From Planococcus chinensis (GTDB lineage: Bacteria > Bacillota > Bacilli > Bacillales_A > Planococcaceae), in assembly GCF_020071995.1 (NCBI RefSeq), contig NZ_JABWTK010000002.1, forward strand, positions 1 to 64,000: a stretch of DNA of 64,000 nt, in the 5' to 3' direction. The notes under the pieces are model-generated. The model saw only the letters and a program-made list of their open reading frames with translations, had not been told where the DNA came from and did no database searches. Shown here in pieces: positions 18,003 to 29,029 of the stretch (the first letter of the stretch is position 1; each line of letters starts with the position of its first letter). The position numbers and the translations under genes were made by a program.

Positions 18003-20248
18003 TTGCGTTCGATTTCTTCCATAACGAATGCTTCAATAACATCGCCTTCTTTGATGTCGTTAAAGTTTTTGATCGTAATTCCGCATTCGTATCCTTTGGC
18101 AACTTCTTTTGCGTCATCTTTAAAACGTTTCAGTGTATCGAGTTCGCCTTCGAACACAACGATGCCTTCACGAATCACGCGCACGCCGCTGTCTCGAGTG
18201 ATTTTGCCTTCCACTACATAACTTCCGGCAATCGTGCCCACTTTAGATACTTTAAACGTGCTGCGCACTTCAGCTTGCCCAATGATTTTTTCTTCGAATT
18301 CAGGATCCAATAATCCTTTCATCGCAAATTCAATTTCTTCGATTACTTTATAGATGATGCGGTGCAAACGAATATCGACGCCTTCTGCTTCTGCAGCGCG
18401 TTTCGCATTTACATCCGGACGAACGTTGAAACCGATGACGATTGCATTTGATGCAGCCGCAAGGGAAATGTCGGATTCGGTAATGGCACCGGCTCCTGTA
18501 TGAATGATTTTCACATTGACGCCTTCTACATCGATTTTCATCAATGAAGCCGCCATTGCTTCAACTGCACCTTGAACGTCAGCTTTGACAATCAGGTTCA
18601 ATTCTTTCATTTCCCCTTGTTTCAACTGGTCAAACAAATTATCAAGCGTAACGCGTGTTTTTTCAGAACGCTGTACTTGAAGCGCTGAAGTCGCACGGGT
18701 TTCACCGACTTGGCGAGCTGTTTTCTCATCTTCAAAGACGACAAAACGGTCACCGGCCTGCGGTACATCGTTCAATCCCGTAATTTCAACAGGAGTTGAA
18801 GGGCCCGCATCTTTCACACGGCGGCCAAGGTCGTTGACCATTGCACGTACACGTCCAAATGTATTTCCGACAACAATCGGATCACCAACATGCAAAGTAC
18901 CGTCTTGTACAAGCAAAGTAGCTACCGAACCGCGGCCTTTATCAAGCTCGGCTTCAATAACAGTCCCGATTGCACGGCGTGCCGGGTTGGCCTTCAACTC
19001 GCCTACTTCAGATACAAGCAAGATCATTTCAAGCAAAGCATCGATGCCTTCGCCTTTCAAAGCGGAAATCGGCACGAAAATCGTTTCACCGCCCCAAGCT
19101 TCCGGTACTAGGCCATGTTCTGTAAGTTCCTGCATAACACGGTCAGGATTGGCGCTTGGCTTATCCATTTTGTTGACCGCGATAATGATTGGCACTTCAG
19201 CAGCTTTCGCATGGTTGATTGCTTCTACTGTTTGCGGCATTACGCCGTCATCAGCAGCTACAACGATAATAGCAAGGTCTGTCACTTTAGCTCCGCGTGC
19301 ACGCATTGTTGTAAACGCTGCGTGTCCCGGTGTATCAAGGAATGTGATTTTTTTGCCGTTTTCAACCACTTGGTAAGCACCGATATGCTGCGTAATTCCG
19401 CCTGCTTCTCCAGCAGTCACTTTCGTGTTGCGGATCGAATCCAGTAAAGTCGTTTTACCATGGTCAACGTGTCCCATGATGGTAACAACCGGTGGACGCT
19501 CTTCTTGAAGCGTTTCGTCTTCCGGCTCGAAGTAGACTTCCAGGTCGGTTTTATCCACCAGGATTTCTTCTTCAACTTCCACATCGTATTCCGCACAAAT
19601 CAATTCGATTGCATCTTTATCCAATTCTTGGTTGATTGTTGCCATTACACCAAGCATAAATAATTTTTTGATGATTTCAGACGGCTCGCGCCCTAATTTT
19701 TTTGCCAGTTCCGCTACAGTCAACGATTCGCTGAACGTAATCTTAGCCGGCAATTCTTTCTCGCGTTTTGGCATTGGCGGCAGCGGGTTCACTGGCTGCT
19801 GCTGTCTGCCTTTGCGATTGCGGTTTTGGCCGCCGCGGCCGCCAGCGCCGCCTGGACGGTTGTTGCGCTGTCCTGGACCTGCAGTCGGTTTTGCTGCTTT
19901 TGGCGTAAAGTTCGATCCTTTGGCGCCTGCCGGACGGTTCTGCCCTTGTCCGCTGCTCTGTGGACGGGACTGACCTTGTCCTGCTGGACGGGATTGCCCT
20001 TGTCCGCTGTTTTGCGGACGGGACTGGCCTTGTCCTGCTGGACGGTTTTGTGCCTGGTGCTGTTGGCGTGCTTGTGTACGTCCTGCAGCAGGTTTTTTGT
20101 AAATGCCGTCTAATTTTGTTACAGCATTGTCTTCCAATGTCGCCATATGGTTGGCCACTTCAATATTAAGCTTTGATAACTGGTCAATAATCTCTTTGCT
20201 TGGCTTATCTACTTTTTTAGCGTATTCATGTACTCGAATTTTGGTCAT
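17999..20248 (-). CDS. infB: Translation initiation factor IF-2
   Basis: A 749-residue GTPase that delivers fMet-tRNA to the ribosome and joins the subunits. The N-terminal IF2_N domain (about 1-50) is followed by a low-complexity Gln/Gly/Arg/Pro linker with an 18-residue tandem repeat (72-107), a second IF2_N segment near 175, and the G domain with [19 protein letters not shown] and NKMDKP. Translation domains fill the C-terminus. The ATG giving MTKIRVHEY was chosen since GGGGGTGA precedes it; eight extra upstream codons overlap ylxQ. It is the major gene of the nusA operon. Confidence 0.97.
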   Translation of the reverse strand: MTKIRVHEYAKKVDKPSKEIIDQLSKLNIEVANHMATLEDNAVTKLDGIYKKPAAGRTQARQQHQAQNRPAGQGQSRPQNSGQGQSRPAGQGQSRPQSSGQGQNRPAGAKGSNFTPKAAKPTAGPGQRNNRPGGAGGRGGQNRNRKGRQQQPVNPLPPMPKREKELPAKITFSESLTVAELAKKLGREPSEIIKKLFMLGVMATINQELDKDAIELICAEYDVEVEEEILVDKTDLEVYFEPEDETLQEERPPVVTIMGHVDHGKTTLLDSIRNTKVTAGEAGGITQHIGAYQVVENGKKITFLDTPGHAAFTTMRARGAKVTDLAIIVVAADDGVMPQTVEAINHAKAAEVPIIIAVNKMDKPSANPDRVMQELTEHGLVPEAWGGETIFVPISALKGEGIDALLEMILLVSEVGELKANPARRAIGTVIEAELDKGRGSVATLLVQDGTLHVGDPIVVGNTFGRVRAMVNDLGRRVKDAGPSTPVEITGLNDVPQAGDRFVVFEDEKTARQVGETRATSALQVQRSEKTRVTLDNLFDQLKQGEMKELNLIVKADVQGAVEAMAASLMKIDVEGVNVKIIHTGAGAITESDISLAAASNAIVIGFNVRPDVNAKRAAEAEGVDIRLHRIIYKVIEEIEFAMKGLLDPEFEEKIIGQAEVRSTFKVSKVGTIAGSYVVEGKITRDSGVRVIREGIVVFEGELDTLKRFKDDAKEVAKGYECGITIKNFNDIKEGDVIEAFVMEEIERK
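19928..20035 (-). repeat. 54-bp tandem repeat in the infB linker
   Basis: Two copies of an 18-codon unit encode GQGQSRPQ-S-GQGQxRPA blocks in residues 72-107 of IF-2. Internal half-repeats of about 8-10 residues are also visible. It encodes a flexible, positively charged linker, and copy number is likely to vary between strains. Confidence 0.8.
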
Positions 20249-20252
20249 CTGC

Positions 20253-20570
20253 TCACCCCCGGGTTTTTTCATCGAACAAGCTTGTTAGTTTTTTTGCAAA
20301 TCCTGAATCAGTAACTGCAACAACTACTCGCTCTTCTTTGCCGATCGCATGTCCAAGTTCGAAACGTGTTCCGAATACTCGAATCTCGACATTATATGTC
20401 TTGCATTTATCATGCAGTTTCTTGCTCGTATTGTCTGAAGCATCTTCAGCCAATATAACTAATTTTGCATTGCCGCTACGCACTTCATTGACGGACATTT
20501 CTTCTCCGGTAATGGTCATTCGTGCACGCGTGGCCAATCCCAATAATTGTAGGATTTTTTGATCGTTCAT
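20253..20570 (-). CDS. ylxQ: L7Ae-family RNA-binding protein YlxQ
   Basis: A 105-residue member of the L7Ae/L30e/YlxQ family, whose relatives bind kink-turn RNAs. Motifs [16 protein letters not shown] and [17 protein letters not shown] are typical. The exact RNA target of YlxQ is uncertain. It overlaps the end of rnpM by 1 bp and ends 4 bp before the infB start. The order nusA-rnpM-ylxQ-infB is conserved in Firmicutes. Confidence 0.94.
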   Translation of the reverse strand: MNDQKILQLLGLATRARMTITGEEMSVNEVRSGNAKLVILAEDASDNTSKKLHDKCKTYNVEIRVFGTRFELGHAIGKEERVVVAVTDSGFAKKLTSLFDEKTRG

Positions 20571-20851
20571 TATTTTTTCAACTGCTCTCTTAGGACTACG
20601 CGCGTTAATTCGTCGTAAATTTCAGCCGGAACTTTAACTTCCAGTTGATTGTCCAAAACTTTCTTTTTCCGCGCCAATTCAATGGCGTCCTCCGATTTGG
20701 AGACATAAGCGCCGCGGCCTGACTTTTTGCCAGTCAAATCGACAAACACTTCGCCTTCTTTTGTGCGGACTACACGGATCATTTCTTTTTTAGGATGCAT
20801 CTCGCCAGTGGCGACGCATTTACGCAATGGAATTTTCTTTTGCAGAGCCAA
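20570..20851 (-). CDS. rnpM: RNase P modulator RnpM (YlxR)
   Basis: A 93-residue basic protein of the YlxR/DUF448 family, with KCVATGEMHPKKEMIRVVR and KKSGRGAYVSKSEDAIELA. YlxR of B. subtilis has been described as a modulator of RNase P. It starts at TTG preceded by AAGGTGAT, 20 bp after nusA. As part of the nusA operon it is expected to be made together with transcription and translation factors. Confidence 0.92.
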   Translation of the reverse strand: MALQKKIPLRKCVATGEMHPKKEMIRVVRTKEGEVFVDLTGKKSGRGAYVSKSEDAIELARKKKVLDNQLEVKVPAEIYDELTRVVLREQLKK

Positions 20852-20871
20852 CGGACATCACCTTCTCTACG

Positions 20872-21999
20872 TTATTCTTTTTCCTCATAAAAATCAAAAT
20901 CGTCAAGCTCTTCACCGGACTCAACCAGTTCGATTGTTGAATTTTCATTTGGGTAAATCCCAAGTTCACGGGCATCCGTTTCGCTCTTGATATCGATTTT
21001 CCAGCCTGTCAGTTTCGCAGCAAGCCGCGCGTTTTGTCCGCGTTTACCGATTGCCAATGACAATTGATAATCCGGTACCACAACGGTTGTCGATTTTTCG
21101 GCTTCGTTGACTTGGACGTCCAGAACTTTTGAAGGGCTCAGCGCATTTGCGACAAAGACTACAGGTTCTTCGGACCATTCAACGATATCAATTTTCTCGC
21201 CGTTCAATTCGTTGACGATTGTCTGAACGCGTGCGCCTTTTGCTCCAACACATGAGCCGACCGGATCAATATCGTCGCGGTGTGCAACGACAGAAATCTT
21301 CGAACGGTCTCCAGCTTCGCGGGCAATCGATTTGATTTCAACGATTCCTTCAAAAATTTCAGGAACCTCGTTTTCAAACAAACGGCGAAGCAATCCAGGG
21401 TGTGTACGGGATACAAACACCTGAGGCCCGCGCGTTGTGCGCTCCACTTTAGTGATATACACTTTGATGCGGTCATGCGGCTGATAGGATTCGTTCGGCA
21501 TTTGCTCAGTCTGCGGAAGTACAGCTTCCACTTTCCCAAGGCCCACATATAGATTGCGGGCATCCATGCGTTCGACAATGCCGTTGACAATATCATCGGC
21601 ACGGTCCACAAATTCTTCAAAAATCAATCCGCGCTCTGCTTCGCGCACGCGCTGCGTAACTACTTGCTTCGCAGTTTGCGCAGCAATGCGTCCGAAGTTC
21701 CGAGGAGTTACCTCTTCTTCTACGATGTCCGCCAGTTCGTATGCCGGATTGATTGCTTTCGCGTCTTCCAGCGAAATTTGCAAACGATCGTCTTCCACTT
21801 CTTCGACGACGTCTTTGCGTGAATAGACCAGCATCGTCCCTGTATTCAAATTCAAGTCCACGCGCACGTTCTGCGCCTGGTTGAAGTTGCGTTTGTAAGC
21901 TGTAACTAGCGCTGCTTCAATCGCTTCAATCAAAACATCTCTTGAAATCCCTTTTTGCTTTTCTAAAGCATCCAATGCATCCAATAACTCATTGCTCAT
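20872..21999 (-). CDS. nusA: Transcription factor NusA
   Basis: A 375-residue RNA-polymerase-binding protein that promotes pausing and termination. The N-terminal domain covers about 1-125, an S1 domain about 130-200 ([19 protein letters not shown]), and two KH domains follow, with [18 protein letters not shown] and [19 protein letters not shown]. It lacks the C-terminal acidic repeats of enterobacterial NusA, as usual in Firmicutes. The ATG giving MSNELLDAL was chosen because AGGAGTGA precedes it at 8 nt. It starts 23 bp after rimP. Confidence 0.97.
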   Translation of the reverse strand: MSNELLDALDALEKQKGISRDVLIEAIEAALVTAYKRNFNQAQNVRVDLNLNTGTMLVYSRKDVVEEVEDDRLQISLEDAKAINPAYELADIVEEEVTPRNFGRIAAQTAKQVVTQRVREAERGLIFEEFVDRADDIVNGIVERMDARNLYVGLGKVEAVLPQTEQMPNESYQPHDRIKVYITKVERTTRGPQVFVSRTHPGLLRRLFENEVPEIFEGIVEIKSIAREAGDRSKISVVAHRDDIDPVGSCVGAKGARVQTIVNELNGEKIDIVEWSEEPVVFVANALSPSKVLDVQVNEAEKSTTVVVPDYQLSLAIGKRGQNARLAAKLTGWKIDIKSETDARELGIYPNENSTIELVESGEELDDFDFYEEKE

Positions 22000-22022
22000 C
22001 TTCTTATTCACTCCTATGTTCT

Positions 22023-22508
22023 TCAATCAAGTTTTGCAGAAAAATCAATGGCCAATCGGATAACAGCGATCTTTTTCCGTTCAATGACAATTTTCTTTCT
22101 GCGTGTTTTGATTTTAACTTCAATTTCAACTTCTTCATCGGTATAAGACAACAGGTAACCTTCGAATTCTTTTGCGTTTTCAACGGGTTCATACGTTTTG
22201 ATGTAAATGAACTTCCCGAGCGCTTTTTCGAAATCTTGTTCTTTTTTCAATGGACGCTCTGCACCAGGTGAAGAAACTTCCAAGAAATAATTTTGTTCAA
22301 TCGGATCCAGTTTATCCAGAATCTCGCTCAGTTTTTCACTGACCAGCGCGCATTGATCGATGTCGATCGGCGCTGCCGGATTGTCTACATAGACACGCAA
22401 AAACCAGCTGCGTCCTTCTTTTAAAAATTCCACATCCACAAGCTCCAATTGGAGTTCTTCTGTGATGGGCAAAGCAAGTTGTTCAATTTGTTCTGTAATT
22501 TTGCTCAT
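22023..22508 (-). CDS. rimP: Ribosome maturation factor RimP
   Basis: A 161-residue cytoplasmic factor for 30S assembly. LVDVEFLKEGRSWFLRVYVD and YFLEVSSPGAERPLKK are characteristic. It is the first gene of the rimP-nusA-rnpM-ylxQ-infB-ylxP-rbfA unit. ATG is preceded by GGGAGG. The 5' leader holds the second two-hairpin element (22526-22658), ending only 17 nt before the start codon, so structure there could affect translation of this operon. Confidence 0.97.
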   Translation of the reverse strand: MSKITEQIEQLALPITEELQLELVDVEFLKEGRSWFLRVYVDNPAAPIDIDQCALVSEKLSEILDKLDPIEQNYFLEVSSPGAERPLKKEQDFEKALGKFIYIKTYEPVENAKEFEGYLLSYTDEEVEIEVKIKTRRKKIVIERKKIAVIRLAIDFSAKLD

Positions 22509-22525
22509 ATATGCCTCCCGCGGTT

Positions 22526-22658
22526 TTTATCTCACTTTAACAGTTAGCAAATCTCCCAGTATTGCACATGGGAGATTAACTGACGGTCAAAGTTTGATTG
22601 GTTGAACCCACACGCAGTGGCGGGTCAAAATATCCACTGTGTGAAGTTTCACTTTATG
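22526..22658 (-). repeat. Two-hairpin leader/repeat element, copy B (before rimP)
   Basis: A 133-bp element ending 17 nt upstream of the rimP ATG. On the minus strand it has the same ordered blocks as copy A at 14720-14845: CATAAAG-T-GAAACTT, hairpin 1 (22634-22643 with 22609-22620), CCAATC, then a long hairpin 2 with tip arms 22569-22577 and 22550-22558. Outside the tip, CTTTGAC...AG pairs imperfectly with CT..C..TTAAAG. Loops differ from copy A while stem pairing is kept. Confidence 0.75.
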
Positions 22659-22670
22659 CCATAACAACAG

Positions 22671-22696
22671 AAAAGAGCGGGAAATCCCACTCTTCT
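22671..22696 (-). terminator. Hairpin after polC (terminator or leader attenuator)
   Basis: An 11-bp stem with a G-U pair (22672-22682 with 22685-22695) has only an interrupted T-rich tail on the minus strand. It probably ends polC transcripts. A promoter candidate lies upstream of it (22727-22755), in which case the hairpin would also be part of the rimP leader. Confidence 0.55.
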
Positions 22697-22726
22697 GCGA
22701 CAGAGCTATCAGTAAATGTTATTACA

Positions 22727-22755
22727 ATAATACCATAATCCCCGGTGCCATGCAA
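22727..22755 (-). promoter_or_regulatory. Candidate promoter of the rimP-nusA-infB operon
   Basis: TTGCAT (-35, 22750-22755) and TATTAT (-10, 22727-22732) on the minus strand with exactly 17-bp spacing, 5 bp before the polC stop's downstream edge. The resulting leader would be about 210 nt and include the 22671-22696 hairpin and copy B of the two-hairpin element. Confidence 0.5.
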
Positions 22756-22759
22756 CTTC

Positions 22760-25700
22760 CTAGAACAGTGAAAGCTGATTGGCATCCGGCATGCCTTCCA
22801 AGCAGCCGTGGTCGTCCATGTATTCGATGATGGTTTTGGAAACGCGCCCTCGCTGCTGCAAGTCCTCTTTCGACAGGAATGTTCCTTGTTCACGGGCAGC
22901 AACAATCGATTTGGCGGCGTTCGTTCCAAGTCCCGGAATTGCGTTAAACGGCGGAATCAGCGTTTTGCCATCTATGATGAACTGGTCGGCAGACGATTTA
23001 TACAAATCGACTTTCTGGAACGAATAGCCGCGTTCCACCATTTCAAGCGCCAATTCCATAACCGTCAGCAAGTTCTTTTCTTTTGTTGAAGCTTCAAGTC
23101 CTTTGGCATTGATCTCATCAATTTTGGCACGGATGGACTGCGAGCCTTTAGCCATCGCGTTGACATCGAAATCTTCCGCCCGGACTGTGAAGTATGCTGC
23201 GTAGTAAAGGATCGGGAAATGGACTTTGAAATAAGCGATGCGCACAGCCATCAACACATAAGCGGCGGCGTGGGCTTTCGGGAACATGTATTTAATCTTT
23301 TTGCATGATTCAATATACCAGTTCGGCACCCCTTCTTTTTTCATCGCTTCTTCCATTTCCGGAGTCAGCCCTTTCCCTTTACGGACCGATTCCATAATCT
23401 TGAACGCCAATGAAGATTCAAGCCCCTGGTAAATCAGGTAAACCATGATATCATCCCGGCATCCGATTACATCGGACAATTGGCACGTACCGTTTTGGAT
23501 CAATTCCTGTGCATTGCTGAGCCATACGTCTGTTCCGTGGGAAAGCCCGGAAATCTGGACAAGCTCGGAAAACGTCGTCGGTTTTGTTTCTTCGAGCATC
23601 TGGCGCACGAAACGCGTACCAAACTCAGGAATTCCGTATGTTCCGGTTTTGCAGCCAATCTGTTTTTCCGTAACGCCAAGCGACTCTACACCGGAAAAGA
23701 TTTTCATCACTTCCGGGTCATCCGTCGGAATTGTCTTCGGATCGATGCCGGATAAATCCTGCAGCATCCGGATCACCGTCGGATCATCGTGTCCGAGTAT
23801 GTCGAGCTTTAATAAATTATCGTGGATGGAATGGAAGTCGAAATGCGTTGTTTTCCATTCCGAATCCTGTGCATCGGCCGGGAACTGAATCGGCGAGAAA
23901 TCATAGATGTCCATATAATCCGGTACAACGATAATCCCGCCCGGATGCTGGCCTGTGCTCCGTTTAACGCCGGAACAGCCTTGGACAAGACGATCGATTT
24001 CCGCACCCCTGAACGATAAATTGTGGTCATTGGCATAACCGCGGACATAGCCGTACGCCGTTTTTTCCGCTACCGTACCGATGGTGCCCGCGCGGAATAC
24101 ATTGTCTTCCCCGAACAATTCCTTCGTATAGTTGTGGGCTCTGGCCTGATAGTCACCACTGAAGTTCAAGTCGATATCGGGAACTTTATCCCCTTTAAAG
24201 CCCAGGAAGGTTTCAAACGGAATATCCTGCCCTTCTTTTTGGAAAGGAATGTCGCAATCCGGGCAGTTTTTATCCGGCAAATCGAATCCGGATCCGACAG
24301 ACCCGTCATCAAAGAACTCGGACTTTTTGCATTTCGTGCAAATATAATGCGGCGGCAATGGGTTGACTTCCGTAATTTCCGTCAATGTCGCAACCAGCGA
24401 AGAACCGACCGACCCCCGTGAACCTACCAGATAGCCGTCATCGAGGGATTTCTTTACCAGCTTATGCGAAATGAGGTAAATTACGGCGAAACCGTGGCCG
24501 ATAATCGATTTCAATTCTTTTTCGATGCGGGCTTCGACGATTTCCGGCAGATCCGGACCATAGATTTTATGGGCCATATCATAGCTCAGTTCGCGTACTT
24601 CCTCGTCCGCACCTTCAATTTTCGGCGTATACAGATCATCTTTGATCGGTTTTACCGTATCGATCATATCCGCTATCTTATTGGAGTTCGTCACCACGAT
24701 TTCCTTCGCCGTCTCGGCTCCAAGGAAATCGAAGGCTTCCAGCATTTCATCCGTCGTCCGGAAATGGACTTTCGGCAATTTCTGGCGGTTCAGCGGGTTC
24801 GCGCCGCCTTGGGAACCGATCAGCACTTGCCGGAAAATAGCGTCGTTTTCATCCAGGTAATGGACGTTGCCGGTAGCCACCAATGGCAATTCCAGTTTGC
24901 GGCTGACTTTCACCAGCTTGCGCATGACGTCTTCGAGATTCCATTCATCACGGATCAATTCTTTTTCAATCAAATGGGAGTACACTTCTTTTGGATGGAC
25001 TTCCAGATAATCATAGAACTTGGCCGTCTGTTCGACTTCCTCCATCGATTTTTGCATCACCGCTTCGAATACTTCCCCTTTGTCGCAGCCCGATCCGACA
25101 AGCAGCCCTTTTCGGTGGCGCTGCAGAAGCGAACGCGGAATACGCGGCACCCGGTAGAAATAATCGATATGCGAAGCAGAAACCAGTTTGAACAGATTCT
25201 TCAGCCCTTCGTCGTTTTGCGCAAGCAAAGTGCAATGGGTAGGGCGTGAACGTTTATAAGCATCACCGGCCCCGACATAATCATTCAGCTGGTCATGGTA
25301 AAGGATGCCTTTTTCGTGTGCTTCTTTCAGCAAATGCGTCAGCAAATAAGAAGTTGCTTCCGTATCGTAGATGGCCCGGTGATGCTGGGTCAATTCGATG
25401 CCGAATTTCTTCGCAAGCGTATTTAACCGGTGGTTTTTCAATTCCGGATGCAGCATGCGGGCCAGTTCCAATGTATCGATCGTGGCATGCTTCATATCGA
25501 TGCCGTATTTTTTATAAGATACGTATAAAAAGCCCATATCGAATGATGCGTTGTGCGCGACCATGATGTGGTCGCCTGCCCATTCATGGTATTTGCGGAT
25601 GACCTCTTCCACTTCCGGTGCATTTTTCACCATGTCATCCGTTATGCCCGTCAGCTCTATAGTCGTTGCGGAGAGGTCATGGTGCGGATTGGCAAAGCTT

Positions 25701-27067
25701 TCGAATTTATCAATGATCTGGCCGCCTTTGATTTTGACAGCAGCAAGTTCGATGATGGTATCGTAAACGGCCGACAGTCCGGTCGTCTCCAAGTCAAAGA
25801 CGACAAACGTTTCTTCTTCAAGTAAGGCATGGCGCTCTTCGTAGGCGATCGGCACGCCGTCGTCCACTAAATTTGCTTCCAGACCGAATATCGCTTTGAT
25901 GCCGTATTTTTTGCTGGCGGCGTATGCGTCCGGGAACGATTGCACGCCGGCATGGTCGGTAATCGCGATGGCGGGATGGCCCCATTTAGCAGCTTGTGAT
26001 ACCAGGGAGTCAACTGATGAAACGGCATCCATAGCGCTCATTGGCGTATGCAGATGCAGTTCCACCCGTTTTTCTTCCGCTGTATCCTTGCGGAGCTGAG
26101 GATTGATTTCCACCATATCCTGCGCCATCATCACCAGATCACGCACAAATGTATCGGTTTGGATCGAACCGCGTGCTTTCAGCCACATGCCTTTTTTCAG
26201 GCTGCCCATCAATTCGGCATCCTCTTTGTCGCGCGAGAACATTTTCACTAAAATTGAATCGGTATAATCCGTCATTTTTACAGTCAGCAGCGAACGGCCG
26301 CTCCGGAGCTCGCGGACTTCAACGTCAAAGACAAAGCCCTCGATTGTCACTCTGCGTTCTTCATCGATGATCGATTTGATCTCCACAATTTTTTCATCCG
26401 GCTTGATGGCCACACCCATCTGGAACGGACCGGATGGCACACCATTTTCTTTGCGGTCGGTTTCCCGTTTCTTCATATCCGATAACGCTTTTTTCGCCAT
26501 TTCTTCTTCTTCGATGCGGCGCTGTTCCATAAAGGCCAAATGTGCCGCTTCCTGGTCGCCTTCAGCGAGTTGGAACTCAATGGCGACGCGCGGAAAACCG
26601 AATTGTTGAAACGCGCCCGACAATTTATCCGTATACTTCGATTTCAGAGCCATCATTTCATGCTCGTGGCTGCAGCATAACATCAACTTGCTGCCGTTCC
26701 ATTCCGGCACTTGAGAAAGCAGCTGATCGCGAAGCGGCGGAGCCATATCTGAAAATTCTTCCACGACATAGCGCCAGTATTCCATGACAAGATCTCCATC
26801 TGCTGATTGAGCCTCACTTTCAATCGAAAGCTGGACGTTCGCAATGGTCGCAAAAGTTGTATTTAGACGTTCTTTTAATAATAAAAATAATTTCAGCGGC
26901 AAAGTCTGTTTTACTTTAATCAGAAAACGCCAGGTCCGCTCTTTTTTATGGACCGTCATCCGTGTCAGTTCAGCCTCTTCGAAAAAAGGCATGTGTACAT
27001 CGTCTGTCAGGTCGAGATGCTGAAGAAGTAGCTTGAATCGCATCTTTGAATCTTGCTGGTTTGTCAT
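22760..27067 (-). CDS. polC: DNA polymerase III PolC-type alpha subunit
   Basis: A 1435-residue replicative polymerase of low-GC Gram-positives. Features in order are an N-terminal region with an OB fold (about 230-320), a PHP domain beginning [12 protein letters not shown] near 335 that is split by the inserted DEDDh proofreading exonuclease ([15 protein letters not shown] near 425), then the C-family palm with [11 protein letters not shown] near 880 and [12 protein letters not shown] near 965. A Cys-rich zinc element (CTKCKK...NCPDCD) lies between those motifs. The length is typical and no motif is broken. It sits between proS and rimP as in B. subtilis. Confidence 0.98.
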   Translation of the reverse strand: MTNQQDSKMRFKLLLQHLDLTDDVHMPFFEEAELTRMTVHKKERTWRFLIKVKQTLPLKLFLLLKERLNTTFATIANVQLSIESEAQSADGDLVMEYWRYVVEEFSDMAPPLRDQLLSQVPEWNGSKLMLCCSHEHEMMALKSKYTDKLSGAFQQFGFPRVAIEFQLAEGDQEAAHLAFMEQRRIEEEEMAKKALSDMKKRETDRKENGVPSGPFQMGVAIKPDEKIVEIKSIIDEERRVTIEGFVFDVEVRELRSGRSLLTVKMTDYTDSILVKMFSRDKEDAELMGSLKKGMWLKARGSIQTDTFVRDLVMMAQDMVEINPQLRKDTAEEKRVELHLHTPMSAMDAVSSVDSLVSQAAKWGHPAIAITDHAGVQSFPDAYAASKKYGIKAIFGLEANLVDDGVPIAYEERHALLEEETFVVFDLETTGLSAVYDTIIELAAVKIKGGQIIDKFESFANPHHDLSATTIELTGITDDMVKNAPEVEEVIRKYHEWAGDHIMVAHNASFDMGFLYVSYKKYGIDMKHATIDTLELARMLHPELKNHRLNTLAKKFGIELTQHHRAIYDTEATSYLLTHLLKEAHEKGILYHDQLNDYVGAGDAYKRSRPTHCTLLAQNDEGLKNLFKLVSASHIDYFYRVPRIPRSLLQRHRKGLLVGSGCDKGEVFEAVMQKSMEEVEQTAKFYDYLEVHPKEVYSHLIEKELIRDEWNLEDVMRKLVKVSRKLELPLVATGNVHYLDENDAIFRQVLIGSQGGANPLNRQKLPKVHFRTTDEMLEAFDFLGAETAKEIVVTNSNKIADMIDTVKPIKDDLYTPKIEGADEEVRELSYDMAHKIYGPDLPEIVEARIEKELKSIIGHGFAVIYLISHKLVKKSLDDGYLVGSRGSVGSSLVATLTEITEVNPLPPHYICTKCKKSEFFDDGSVGSGFDLPDKNCPDCDIPFQKEGQDIPFETFLGFKGDKVPDIDLNFSGDYQARAHNYTKELFGEDNVFRAGTIGTVAEKTAYGYVRGYANDHNLSFRGAEIDRLVQGCSGVKRSTGQHPGGIIVVPDYMDIYDFSPIQFPADAQDSEWKTTHFDFHSIHDNLLKLDILGHDDPTVIRMLQDLSGIDPKTIPTDDPEVMKIFSGVESLGVTEKQIGCKTGTYGIPEFGTRFVRQMLEETKPTTFSELVQISGLSHGTDVWLSNAQELIQNGTCQLSDVIGCRDDIMVYLIYQGLESSLAFKIMESVRKGKGLTPEMEEAMKKEGVPNWYIESCKKIKYMFPKAHAAAYVLMAVRIAYFKVHFPILYYAAYFTVRAEDFDVNAMAKGSQSIRAKIDEINAKGLEASTKEKNLLTVMELALEMVERGYSFQKVDLYKSSADQFIIDGKTLIPPFNAIPGLGTNAAKSIVAAREQGTFLSKEDLQQRGRVSKTIIEYMDDHGCLEGMPDANQLSLF

Positions 27068-27105
27068 AACTATCCCCTTCGTAAAAAATTAATCCAAATA
27101 AGAAT

Positions 27106-27134
27106 AAAGAAAGGAAAGTACAGTTGTACTTTCC
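27106..27134 (-). terminator. Intrinsic terminator after proS
   Basis: A 10-bp perfect stem with a 2-nt loop (27113-27122 with 27125-27134) followed by TTTCTTTATT on the minus strand, lying between the proS stop and the polC start. Confidence 0.75.
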
Positions 27135-27158
27135 TCTCCATCATATCAGATTTGCTGA

Positions 27159-28862
27159 TTATTTTTTAAAGAATTGCTGCAGGTGATCGAGCAATTCTTC
27201 CCGTTTCCACTCAAACGTTTCTCCAGTGCGGCGGTATTTCACTTCCAAAATTCCTTCGGAAGCTTTTTTGCCGACAGTGATGCGGACCGGCAAGCCGATC
27301 AAATCAGCATCTGTGAATTTAACGCCTGCACGCTCGTTGCGGTCGTCAAGCAGCACTTCGTAGCGATAGGATTTTAATAATTTGTATAAATCTTCGCCAA
27401 GTTCACGCTGCGTTTCATCTTTCATATTGACTGGCAAGATATGCACTTCGTACGGCGCAATTGCATCCGGCCAGATAAAGCCATTGTCGTCCTGGAACTG
27501 TTCAGCTACTGCGGCCATCACACGCGATACACCGATGCCGTAGCAGCCCATGATATAAGGCATGGCTCTGCCCTGGTCGTTAAGGAATGTCGCTTTCATC
27601 GGCTCGCTGTATGTCGTGCCCAGTTTGAAGATATGGCCGACTTCGATGCCTTTGGCAAATTGGATGGTGCCTTCACCGTCCGGAGAAGGGTCTCCCTCTT
27701 GGATAAAACGAAGATCCGCATAAGATTCAACGGAGAAGTCTTTTTCAGGGTTGACGTTGATGAAATGGAAGCCATCTTCGTTCGCACCCGTTACGCCGTT
27801 GACAATCGATTGAACTGCATGATCTGCATAGACCTTGATTGAAGACGGCAATTTCACCGGCCCCAAAGAACCGATTTCACAGCCCAACGCTTGTTGCACT
27901 TCTTCCGGTTCGGCAAGCTCGACGATTGTCGCGCCAGTCGCATGCTTCACTTTAACATCATTGATTTCATGGTCGCCGCGGGACAAAACCACCACCAATT
28001 CATCGTCCGCTTTGAATACCAAAGTCTTGATGCATTGTTCCGGTGTTGTGTTCAAGAAGGCAGCAACATCCACGATGGTTTTCTGGTCAGGCGTCGCCAC
28101 TTTTTCAAGTTCTTTCATCGCTTCATCCGACTTTGGATACTCTATGCTTACTGCTGCCATTTCAATGTTTGCAGCATAGGAGGACGTGTCAGAATAGGCA
28201 ATCGTATCTTCCCCGATTTCAGACAATACCATAAATTCATGGTTGTCTTTTCCGCCGATGGCTCCCGAGTCAGCGATGACTGCACGGAAGTTTAATCCCA
28301 GTCTGGTGAAAATATTCGTATAAGCCTGCATCATATCATTGTAAGTGTCATCCAAACTTTCTTTCGTTGCATGGAACGAATAAGCATCTTTCATCAAGAA
28401 CTCGCGTCCGCGAAGCAAGCCGAAGCGCGGACGTTTTTCGTCGCGGAATTTCGACTGGATCTGGAACAGATTCAACGGCAGTTTCTTGTAGGATTTAATC
28501 TCGTCGCGAAGCAGGCTTGTAATGACTTCTTCATGCGTTGCTCCAAGAGCAAATTCACGGTCGTTGCGATCGGTAAGCCTCATCAACTCGTCGCCGTATG
28601 AATACCAGCGGCCGGTTTCCTGCCAAAGCTCTGCTTGCTGCAGCGCTGGAAGGAAGACTTCCACACTGTTGACTGCTTCCATTTCTTCGCGGATGACGTT
28701 TTCCACTTTTTGCAGAACGCGTTTGCCTAAAGGCAGAAACGAATAAACGCCGCTCGTATTTTGGCGGATAAATCCAGCCCGCAGCAAAAGCTGATGCGAT
28801 TTAACATCTGCATCCGCAGGTGTTTCTCTTAATGTAGGGATAAAAGTTGCTGTTTGTTTCAT
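27159..28862 (-). CDS. proS: Prolyl-tRNA synthetase (bacterial type)
   Basis: A 567-residue class II synthetase charging tRNA-Pro. Class II motif 1 lies in the N-terminal [14 protein letters not shown] region, with [10 protein letters not shown] and the motif-2 stretch [21 protein letters not shown] cut here by a typical loop. An inserted editing (INS) domain occupies about 230-390, and an anticodon-binding domain the C-terminus. The ATG giving MKQTATFIP is placed 9 nt after GAGGTG; an upstream GTG overlaps that site. It appears to have its own promoter at 28907-28934. No T-box leader was visible. Confidence 0.97.
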   Translation of the reverse strand: MKQTATFIPTLRETPADADVKSHQLLLRAGFIRQNTSGVYSFLPLGKRVLQKVENVIREEMEAVNSVEVFLPALQQAELWQETGRWYSYGDELMRLTDRNDREFALGATHEEVITSLLRDEIKSYKKLPLNLFQIQSKFRDEKRPRFGLLRGREFLMKDAYSFHATKESLDDTYNDMMQAYTNIFTRLGLNFRAVIADSGAIGGKDNHEFMVLSEIGEDTIAYSDTSSYAANIEMAAVSIEYPKSDEAMKELEKVATPDQKTIVDVAAFLNTTPEQCIKTLVFKADDELVVVLSRGDHEINDVKVKHATGATIVELAEPEEVQQALGCEIGSLGPVKLPSSIKVYADHAVQSIVNGVTGANEDGFHFINVNPEKDFSVESYADLRFIQEGDPSPDGEGTIQFAKGIEVGHIFKLGTTYSEPMKATFLNDQGRAMPYIMGCYGIGVSRVMAAVAEQFQDDNGFIWPDAIAPYEVHILPVNMKDETQRELGEDLYKLLKSYRYEVLLDDRNERAGVKFTDADLIGLPVRITVGKKASEGILEVKYRRTGETFEWKREELLDHLQQFFKK

Positions 28863-28906
28863 TCCAAAATGCACCTCAACTGACTATTTAATTTTTATTG
28901 CGGTTA

Positions 28907-28934
28907 ATTCTAAGTTTAATGCCTAGTCTTTCAA
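28907..28934 (-). promoter_or_regulatory. Candidate promoter of proS
   Basis: TTGAAA (-35, 28929-28934) and TAGAAT (-10, 28907-28912) with 16-bp spacing on the minus strand, 45 bp before the proS ATG. Confidence 0.55.
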
Positions 28935-28960
28935 GTTTACTTCATACTTGATGGAAATAG

Positions 28961-29012
28961 CAAAGCCCGCCATGGCCCCTTGCCTTCCGGCGCTTGTCGG
29001 GGCTTAGCGGGC
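28961..29012 (-). terminator. GC-rich hairpin after rseP
   Basis: A long imperfect hairpin with arms GCCCGC...GGCCCC / GGGGC...GCGGGC (28965-28977 and 29000-29012) and a 22-nt apical part. The minus-strand tail is only mildly T-rich. It may be a terminator for the uppS-rseP unit or a small palindromic repeat; it is much more GC-rich than its surroundings. Confidence 0.5.
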
Positions 29013-29029
29013 AGCTGCATATTACTCAA

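Noticed and set aside
24464-25249. A 261-codon plus-strand frame opposite polC
   Set aside because: polC is unbroken and conserved on the other strand. The frame is explained by codon composition of polC and starts without a ribosome site.
28863-29029. A T-box leader before proS
   Set aside because: No T-box consensus (AGGGTGGNACCGCG type) or specifier structure; the likely promoter is only 45 bp from the start codon.
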